From: JAIBJP01 sp036506175
GTDB taxonomy: Bacteria > Actinomycetota > Thermoleophilia > Gaiellales > Gaiellaceae
Direction: 5' to 3'
Length of the DNA: 26,625 nt
Assembly (NCBI GenBank): GCA_036506175.1
Contig: DASXSE010000080.1
Coordinates: 1-26,625, forward strand
Shown: in pieces, positions 21,470-26,625 of the stretch
How positions within the stretch are numbered: the stretch's first letter is position 1
Layout of the letters: every line of letters begins with the position of its first letter
Position numbers and translations under genes: made by a program
The notes under the pieces: model-generated
Seen by the model: only the letters and a program-made list of their open reading frames with translations
Database searches by the model: none
Told to the model about the DNA's origin: nothing

Positions 21470-22398
21470 AGCGAACCGGCGAGGTACTTCAAGCCGGAGT
21501 CCACCTGCGTCGTGATGACTCGCCTGCCCGGGCCGAGGCGCTTCGCGACGGCGAGCGCAGCTTTGAGATTCGCGCCCGTCGAGGGCCCGGAGAAGATGCC
21601 GTCGGCCCGCGCGGCTTCCCGCGCCATGGCGAAGGCGTCGTCGGTCGAGACGGGGATGATCTCGTCGATGTCGTCGCGCTCGAGGAGCGGCGGCCAGAAG
21701 CCTGCGCCGCCGCCTTCGATGCGGTGCGTCCCGCTGCGGCCCTCCGAAAGCGCCGGCGACTCGGCGGGCTCGACAGCGACGCGGTGCAGGCCCGGAATCG
21801 ACGCTCGGATCTCCCTCGTGACGCCCACAAAGCAGCCGGCGGTGCCGATGTAGCCGACGAAGGCGTCGGGCGGTTGGGGAAGCTGCTCGAGGATCTCGCG
21901 ACCCAGCCCACGGTAGCCCTCGACCATGTCCCTGTTGTTGAACTGGTCGGTGGGGTAGCCGCCGGTCTCTTCGACGATCTCGGCCGCCCTTTCCATCATT
22001 CGCGGAATCAGCTCCGGGGTGATCCCCTTCGGGCTTGGGATGATCTCCACGTCGGCGCCGAACGCCAGCATCGTCCGTGCCTTCTCCAGCGCGAAGGCGT
22101 CGGACGTGACGATGCGCAGGGGATAGCCCTTGAGCGCGCACACGAAAGACAGTGAGGAGCCCGTGCTGCCGCCGGTGTATTCGACGACCGTCTGCCCAGG
22201 GCTCAAACGCCCGTCGCGCTCGGCCCCCTCGATCATCGCGAGCGCCATCCGGTCCTTGTACGAGCCCGTCGGGTTCGCACCCTCGAGCTTGACCCAGACT
22301 TCGGCCGCGTCAGGCTCGACGAGCTCCGTCAGCTTGGCGATCGGCGTGCGCCCGATCGCGTCGAGGAGAGCGGCACGCTCGCGGACGGTCGTTGCCAC
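21460..22398 (-). CDS. Cysteine synthase-like fold-type II PLP enzyme
   Basis: A 312-residue protein of the CysK/CysM/cystathionine beta-synthase family. It begins LLDAIGRTPIAKL, with Lys48 in NPTGSYKDRMA as the predicted PLP lysine. The substrate-binding loop reads EYTGGSTGSSL where CysK has TSGNTG, and the phosphate loop reads IGTAGCFVG where CysK has GTGGT. These changes suggest a specificity other than O-acetylserine sulfhydrylation, although cysteine synthase annotation would be automatic. The C-terminal STGANLKAALAVAKRL matches the family. Start is GTG 22398, six nt after a minus-strand -10 (TAGGGT). It interrupts the usual dapA-rnj adjacency. Confidence 0.86.
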   Translation of the reverse strand: MATTVRERAALLDAIGRTPIAKLTELVEPDAAEVWVKLEGANPTGSYKDRMALAMIEGAERDGRLSPGQTVVEYTGGSTGSSLSFVCALKGYPLRIVTSDAFALEKARTMLAFGADVEIIPSPKGITPELIPRMMERAAEIVEETGGYPTDQFNNRDMVEGYRGLGREILEQLPQPPDAFVGYIGTAGCFVGVTREIRASIPGLHRVAVEPAESPALSEGRSGTHRIEGGGAGFWPPLLERDDIDEIIPVSTDDAFAMAREAARADGIFSGPSTGANLKAALAVAKRLGPGRRVITTQVDSGLKYLAGSLYA

Positions 22399-22404
22399 CG
22401 TTCG

Positions 22405-22417
22405 ACCCTACTACACT
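22405..22417. promoter_or_regulatory. Abutting divergent -10 elements for rnj and the PLP-enzyme gene
   Basis: TACACT (22412-22417, plus) lies 7 nt before ATG 22425. TAGGGT (22410-22405, minus) lies 6 nt before GTG 22398. Only one base pair separates the boxes, so polymerase could use only one direction at a time. Both mRNAs would be leaderless. Confidence 0.5.
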
Positions 22418-22424
22418 TGCGCGA

Positions 22425-24080
22425 ATGCCCGGCGCGACTCGGTTGATCCCCCTCGGCGGCCTCGGCGAGGTGGGAAAGAACATGATGGTCGTCGAGAGCG
22501 ACGAAGGCATCGTCGTGGTGGATGCGGGCCTTTCTTTCCCTCGTGACGAGCACCTCGGAGTCGACCTCGTGCTGCCCGATTTCGGCTATTTGCGGGAGCG
22601 GGAGAGCGACATCCGCGCGGTCGTCATCACGCATGGCCACGAGGATCACACCGGCGCACTCCCCTTCCTCCTCCGGGAGGTGCGGATCCCCGAGATCTGG
22701 GCGACGCGCCTGACCCTCGGACTCGTCCAGTCGAAGCTGGACGAGCACGGGCTGCTGAAGAGCGCCGACCTCGTCGAGATCGACCCGGATTCGGGGCCGA
22801 CGCAAATCGGCCCCTGCCGCGCCGAGTTCGTGCGGATGGCGCATTCGATCCCGGATTCCGTCGCCGTGGTGCTCGAGACGCCAGGCGGACGAATCGTGCA
22901 CACCGGGGACTACAAAATCGACCACACGCCGGTCGACGGCTTCCGCACCGACCTCGGCAAGCTTGCTGACCTCGGCAACCGCGGCGTCGACCTGCTCCTG
23001 GGCGATTCGACGAACGCCGAGCGCCCGGGCGTGACGCTCTCGGAGAAGACGGTAGGCGAGGTCTTCCGCCAGATCATCCCCCAGCGCGAAGGACGCATCC
23101 TGATCGCGTCATTCGCATCCAATGTCCATCGCGTCCAGCAGGCGATCGACGTGGCGCTCGAGTCCCGGCGCAAGGTGCTCCTCGTCGGCCGCTCCCTGCG
23201 CAAGAACGTCAACATCGCACGCAACCTCGGCTACATCGACGTGCCCGAGCACATCCTCGTCAAGCCAGACGACCTGCCCGAGCTCCACCCGAGCGAGACC
23301 ATGATCCTTTGCACGGGGAGCCAGGGCGAGCCCATGTCCGCCCTCACGCGCATGGCCTACCACGACCATCCGTTCGTGCAGGTCGAGGACGGCGACACGG
23401 TCATCATCTCGGCCAAGCCGGTACCTGGGAACGAGCTTCGCGTGCACGACACGATCAACCGCCTCGCGCGCTCGGGCGCCGAGGTCTTGCACCAGGAGAT
23501 CGCCCCCGTGCACGTGTCCGGCCACGGGAACGCGGAGGAGCTGCGCACGGTGTTGGCCGTCCTGCGCCCGCGAAACGTGATGCCCGTCCACGGGGAGTTC
23601 CGCATGCTCGCGGCTCACGCACGCCTGGCCAGGGACGCAGGCGTGGACAACGATCACATCGTTCTGGCAGAAAACGGTTCCGTCGTCGAGCTCGCGGACG
23701 GACGGGCGCGGATCGTCGACACGGTCGAGACCGGCCAGACCTTTGTGGACGGGCTCGGAGTGGGGGACGTGCAGGATGTCGCCCTGCGCGACCGGCGCCA
23801 TCTCTCCGAGGACGGCGTTCTCATCGTCGTCGTGACGATCGGCTCTCAGAACGGCCGCGAGATCACCGCGCCCGAGGTGATCGCGCGCGGTTTCACCGGG
23901 TCGGAGCCCATCCTCGACGAGGCGCGCGACGAGGCCGAGCGCACACTCGCGCACTGCCTGTCCGAGGACATCTCGGAGCTCAAGCTGCTACAGGAGCACA
24001 TCCACGACGCCGTGGGCCGGCTCGTGGCCGAGAGGACCGGCCGCCGGCCCATGATCCTGCCGGTCGTCCTGGAAGTCTAG
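22425..24080 (+). CDS. rnj: Ribonuclease J
   Basis: A 551-residue metallo-beta-lactamase/beta-CASP ribonuclease with 5'-3' exonuclease and endonuclease activity, central to mRNA decay and rRNA maturation. It starts GATRLIPLGGLGEVGKNMMV, with the zinc motif HGHEDH at 70-75, a GDSTNAERPG loop, the beta-CASP region FASNVHRVQQAI, and HVSGHGN and PVHGEFRM motifs near residues 360-390. Length is normal. ATG 22425 fits the family N-terminus and follows a -10 box by 7 nt; an upstream TTG at 22392 is not needed. Its stop shares CTAG with the convergent enolase-family gene. PNPase in the same window would be its decay partner. Confidence 0.96.
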   Translation: MPGATRLIPLGGLGEVGKNMMVVESDEGIVVVDAGLSFPRDEHLGVDLVLPDFGYLRERESDIRAVVITHGHEDHTGALPFLLREVRIPEIWATRLTLGLVQSKLDEHGLLKSADLVEIDPDSGPTQIGPCRAEFVRMAHSIPDSVAVVLETPGGRIVHTGDYKIDHTPVDGFRTDLGKLADLGNRGVDLLLGDSTNAERPGVTLSEKTVGEVFRQIIPQREGRILIASFASNVHRVQQAIDVALESRRKVLLVGRSLRKNVNIARNLGYIDVPEHILVKPDDLPELHPSETMILCTGSQGEPMSALTRMAYHDHPFVQVEDGDTVIISAKPVPGNELRVHDTINRLARSGAEVLHQEIAPVHVSGHGNAEELRTVLAVLRPRNVMPVHGEFRMLAAHARLARDAGVDNDHIVLAENGSVVELADGRARIVDTVETGQTFVDGLGVGDVQDVALRDRRHLSEDGVLIVVVTIGSQNGREITAPEVIARGFTGSEPILDEARDEAERTLAHCLSEDISELKLLQEHIHDAVGRLVAERTGRRPMILPVVLEV

Positions 24081-25132
24081 GACCCGTCCCAGCTGAAGCC
24101 GGTCTTGGAGGGTGCCGGCGTCAGCGGGCTGGTCGGCAGGCCTTGAAGGGGGCGCGATGCGTTGTAGCCGCCGGGCGCGACGTCGTTCGGCGTGTCCGGG
24201 TGGAAGAGCGCGGCGAGATACTGGATCTGGCCGCGGCCGGGACCAAGCTCGAACTGGCCGCCGCCGTAGATCGCGATCTCGTTGTCGAAGCAGTACTCGT
24301 AGGCCTCGAACAGGCCTCGCACGCTCCCGAAGCGCGACGGCTTGAAGTTGAGCGTCCGCGGCGGGAACGGGAGCCCTCGGATGTCGGCGACCGAGTGGAT
24401 CGGCGCATCCCATGTGATCCGGCTGCGGTGCGGCTCGAGCACCGGGTCGGTCTCCGCCGTGAGCTTCGGATCCTCGATCCACGCCCGCGGAAAGGCGATC
24501 GCCACGCGCGCGTACAACGTCGGATCGGCGCCCTGGTCGACGGGGGTTCCCTCGTAGACGCCCTTCAGGTCGAGCGTGTCGACGGCCTTCGTCTCCACGA
24601 GGGCTGACACCAGCGCGTCGTCCCACGTAGAAGTCGGGTCGAGCTTGAACCGAAGTGCGGGATAGAGCTCGAGCCAACCCGAGAGCGGATCGATCGTTGC
24701 CGGCTCGCCCAGACGCATGGAGGAGACGAACGTGACCGGTTTCGGGTCAAGTTCGAGGGCCTCGTGCAAGGACGTGTCTGCCTGGCGGAGCGCGAGGTCG
24801 AGCGCGGCGCTCTCGAGTGCCCAACGGCGGTACGGGCGGAACTGCTCGAGACCAGGACCGGAGGGCCAGAGCGCGAGCCGGTCGATCAGCTTCGAGAACG
24901 AGTCGAACGAGTGCGAGCCGGCGAGAGGGAGGTCAGTTGCCTGGTTCTGGAACGACTCCTGGTCGTCGGGGCTGTATGTGGGGTCTTCTCCGATCCCCTC
25001 GTGCCCGCCCCCGCGCAGATGGATGACCGTCGTTCTCCGGGTGAACTCCGGCGAAATCGGTTGTTCGAGACCTTCGAGCTCGTACGACTCGATCGTGAGC
25101 GGAAGATCGGCAACACGTCCGTACAAACTCAC
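24077..25132 (-). CDS. Enolase-superfamily enzyme (o-succinylbenzoate-synthase/MLE-like), divergent
   Basis: A 351-residue protein with the layout of the mandelate racemase/OSBS subgroup. Candidate active-site residues fall in the right order: K163 in RFKLD, metal ligands D188 (LDLKG), E220 (WIEDP) and D242 (WDAPIHS), and K264 in NFKPSRFGS. The usual DxN at the first ligand is DLK, and KxK is KLD, so it is not a standard OSBS, muconate cycloisomerase or dipeptide epimerase. Substrate is unknown. The N-terminal capping domain and a QFELGPGRGQIQ loop are present. Start is GTG 25132 or, with better RBS spacing (AGGAG), TTG 25126. Convergent with rnj through a shared CTAG. Confidence 0.8.
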   Translation of the reverse strand: MSLYGRVADLPLTIESYELEGLEQPISPEFTRRTTVIHLRGGGHEGIGEDPTYSPDDQESFQNQATDLPLAGSHSFDSFSKLIDRLALWPSGPGLEQFRPYRRWALESAALDLALRQADTSLHEALELDPKPVTFVSSMRLGEPATIDPLSGWLELYPALRFKLDPTSTWDDALVSALVETKAVDTLDLKGVYEGTPVDQGADPTLYARVAIAFPRAWIEDPKLTAETDPVLEPHRSRITWDAPIHSVADIRGLPFPPRTLNFKPSRFGSVRGLFEAYEYCFDNEIAIYGGGQFELGPGRGQIQYLAALFHPDTPNDVAPGGYNASRPLQGLPTSPLTPAPSKTGFSWDGS

Positions 25133-25183
25133 TCCTAGGAACGGTACGCGGAATGGAAAGTTGATGTAGTACTAAGAAGGAAG
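25133..25183. promoter_or_regulatory. Short divergent promoter region with TAGTACTA palindrome
   Basis: This 51-bp gap separates the enolase-like gene from the plus-strand set. The perfect palindrome TAGTACTA lies at 25167-25174, ten bases before ATG 25184. AAGGAAG just before the ATG is a good RBS. TACCGT (25146-25141, minus) is a candidate -10 eight nt before GTG 25132. Confidence 0.35.
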
Positions 25184-25735
25184 ATGAGCGATTCCAACGG
25201 CTATAGCTGGGCGGGGCTGATGCGCTCCTACGGCGTGTCCGACTCGACTGCCACGCGGCTCATCCGCTCGCTGACAGCGAGCGAGGTCGCCGCGCTCGCT
25301 TTCTGCCGACTCCTCGAACGCTGGGCCCGTGGCGAGCCGGAGCCGTGCACGGCGCCGCGGCGGGAGGCAGCGCTCAGGCGTGCGGCCGAGCGCGCCGAGA
25401 CGGCACTGAGCGGCCTCGAGAAGCCTCTCGGTCGTTTCCTCTTGGAGCTACAGGCTGACGAGGCAAACGGGCGCTCCTGGTACGGGGAACCGGGAGCGGG
25501 CGAGGTCGTGGAGTGGGCGGGTGTCCTGAAGCGGGCCGGGGTCGGAGCTTCCCCGGCGCGTGTCGCGCACGCCTATCTCGAGCTCGCCGTGCTCGTGCGC
25601 GCCCTCGAAGGACTCACGGCCTCTGCCCGCCTGTCTTCCCCGCCGGATCGCTCGTCCCTGTGGGCCGGCCTCTTCGACCTCCGCGAGAACCTCCTGGACG
25701 GAGCCGTCGAGGACCTGCGCGCGCTTGCCGCCTAG
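25184..25735 (+). CDS. Helical protein of unknown function upstream of ribokinase
   Basis: A 183-residue Ala/Leu/Arg/Glu-rich protein beginning SDSNGYSWAGLMRSYGVSDS. No signal peptide or membrane segment. The composition and spacing (TATRLIRSLTASEVAALAF, then RREAALRRAAERAETAL, then ARVAHAYLELAVLVRAL) suggest an all-helical fold. No family or catalytic motif is recognised. The N-terminal third could be a small helix-turn-helix-like domain, but this is a guess. It overlaps the ribokinase start by 11 nt, so it is probably translated together with the nucleoside-salvage genes and may regulate or assist them. Confidence 0.7.
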   Translation: MSDSNGYSWAGLMRSYGVSDSTATRLIRSLTASEVAALAFCRLLERWARGEPEPCTAPRREAALRRAAERAETALSGLEKPLGRFLLELQADEANGRSWYGEPGAGEVVEWAGVLKRAGVGASPARVAHAYLELAVLVRALEGLTASARLSSPPDRSSLWAGLFDLRENLLDGAVEDLRALAA

Positions 25736-26576
25736 CGGCCCCCGAATCGCAGTCGTCGGCTCGATCAACCTCGACCTCGTGGCGCGGGTCAATCGCCTAC
25801 CGCGGCCTGGGGAGACGCTCACCGACGCCGACTTGAGCCGCGTCCCGGGTGGCAAGGGCGCAAACCAGGCCGTCGCCGCAGCGCGGCTGGGAGCCGGCGT
25901 GCGGTTCGTAGGCGCGGTCGGCGAGGACGAGTTCGCGCAGCTGGCGGTGGAAGAACTGCGCGCCGCCGACGTCGATCTCTCGGGAGTCCAGGTCGTGGGA
26001 ACGCCGACCGGAATCGCCCTCATCCTCGTCGACGACGAGGGTGAGAACCAGATCGTGGTCGTGCCGGGCGCCAATCACCGGCTCGAGCCTCCGCGTGTCG
26101 AGGTGGGCGAGGCCGAAGCACTCATCTGCCAGCTCGAGATCCAGGATGCACCCATCGAGGCGGCCCTCGGGCAGTTCAGCGGGTTCTTCTGTCTCAACGC
26201 CGCGCCGGCTCGTCCCGTCTCCGATGCGATCCTCGAGCGCGCTGACCTGATCGTCGCCAACACCTACGAGCTCGACGCCCTCGGCTCGACCCCGCTCGGA
26301 GCGCTCTTCGCGGTCACGCTGGGCGCCGAGGGCGCGCTCCTGCTCGACGATGGCCACGAGGTTGCCCGAGCCTCACCGCCGAAAGTGGAGGCGGTGGACG
26401 GGACAGCAGCCGGAGACGCCTTCACTGCGTGTCTCGTGGTGTCGCTCCTCGAAGGCCGCGAACGCGAAGAGGCGCTCGCGCGTGCCTGCGCAGCCGGCGC
26501 ACTCGCCGCATCGCGACCCGGCGCGCAGCCGTCGCTTCCGAGCGCGGACGAAATAGACGAGATACTGCGCGCCTGA
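25725..26576 (+). CDS. rbsK: Ribokinase-type PfkB carbohydrate kinase
   Basis: A 283-residue PfkB-family kinase that phosphorylates ribose or a related sugar or nucleoside. The N-terminal motif RIAVVGSINLDLV, PfkB signature 1 region VPGGKGANQAVAAARLGA (GGKGAN at 42-47) and signature 2 DGTAAGDAFTA (catalytic base D231) are intact. Start TTG 25725 overlaps the upstream gene and gives the usual short lead into the first strand; no ATG or GTG is better placed. The nucleoside hydrolase ATG overlaps its TGA stop by 1 nt, so ribose freed from nucleosides is a natural substrate. Another PfkB specificity cannot be excluded. Confidence 0.87.
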   Translation: MPPSGPRIAVVGSINLDLVARVNRLPRPGETLTDADLSRVPGGKGANQAVAAARLGAGVRFVGAVGEDEFAQLAVEELRAADVDLSGVQVVGTPTGIALILVDDEGENQIVVVPGANHRLEPPRVEVGEAEALICQLEIQDAPIEAALGQFSGFFCLNAAPARPVSDAILERADLIVANTYELDALGSTPLGALFAVTLGAEGALLLDDGHEVARASPPKVEAVDGTAAGDAFTACLVVSLLEGREREEALARACAAGALAASRPGAQPSLPSADEIDEILRA

Positions 26577-26625
26577 TGGCGACCAAGATCGTCCTGGACA
26601 CGGATCCCGGGCACGACGACGCGAT
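26576..26625 (+). CDS. Nucleoside hydrolase, N-terminal fragment (cut by window end)
   Basis: Only 16 full codons are visible: ATKIVLDTDPGHDDA after the ATG. DTDPGxDDA is the calcium-binding signature of inosine-uridine-preferring nucleoside hydrolases, which split nucleosides into base and ribose. The ATG overlaps the ribokinase stop (TGATG), so the hydrolase and kinase are coupled, supporting nucleoside salvage. Confidence 0.85.
   Translation, partial: MATKIVLDTDPGHDDA

Noticed and set aside
20837..22141. 434-codon minus-strand frame spanning dapA and the PLP-enzyme region
   Set aside because: Runs through two real genes in wrong frames; Arg-rich with no motif.
1..26625. CRISPR arrays, insertion sequences, integrases, attachment sites
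   Set aside because: No regularly spaced repeats, transposase or recombinase motifs, or flanking duplications were seen on either strand.

Overview
The window is about 26.6 kb of GC-rich DNA with dense, tightly packed genes. Gene content and order point to an actinobacterium-like organism. The backbone rimP-nusA-ylxR-infB-rbfA-nrnA-truB-ribF-rpsO-pnp-(M16 peptidase)-dapB-dapA-rnj matches the order known in Actinobacteria. Protein style (compact IF2, frequent GTG/TTG starts, leaderless-looking promoters) would suit a deep lineage such as Thermoleophilia, but that placement is inference. I see no phage, IS element, CRISPR array, rRNA or tRNA.

Region 1 (1-2500) is accessory. It holds the C-terminal part of a flippase-like membrane protein, a small Cys-rich protein, a 44-residue single-helix membrane microprotein, a GNAT acetyltransferase without a normal start codon, the last third of a broken dtd gene, and a small membrane protein. 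The GNAT 5' end and the dtd fragment abut head to head at about 2020-2040, which looks like a rearrangement scar.

Region 2 (2600-11811) is one long plus-strand operon: rimP, nusA, ylxR, infB, ylxP, rbfA, nrnA, truB, an MFS exporter, ribF and a zinc-ribbon protein. It covers ribosome maturation, transcription elongation, translation initiation, RNA turnover, tRNA modification and FMN/FAD synthesis. Many junctions are 4-nt stop/start overlaps, including an apparent CTG start for ribF. A leader with a terminator hairpin and a competing hairpin precedes rimP.

Region 3 (11741-16042): a minus-strand gamma-glutamyltransferase gene diverges from rpsO-pnp. The two directions appear to share one symmetric -10 element. 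A long hairpin lies between rpsO and pnp.

Region 4 (16039-18623) is an insertion into the conserved order: a DUF3237 protein and a polytopic membrane protein on the minus strand, and a geranylgeranyl-reductase-type flavoprotein on the plus strand.

Region 5 (18638-24080): M16 peptidase, dapB, dapA, a convergent cysteine-synthase-like PLP enzyme, then RNase J. The PLP enzyme and RNase J are divergently transcribed from abutting -10 elements in a 26-bp gap.

Region 6 (24077-26625): a divergent enolase-superfamily enzyme on the minus strand, then a plus-strand set of an unknown helical protein, a ribokinase-type sugar kinase and the start of a nucleoside hydrolase. The last two suggest nucleoside/ribose salvage.

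No wholly new system is evident. The most interesting signals are regulatory and architectural: symmetric divergent promoters, the rimP leader, the dtd/GNAT scar, the NusA C-terminal extension and the unusual start codons.
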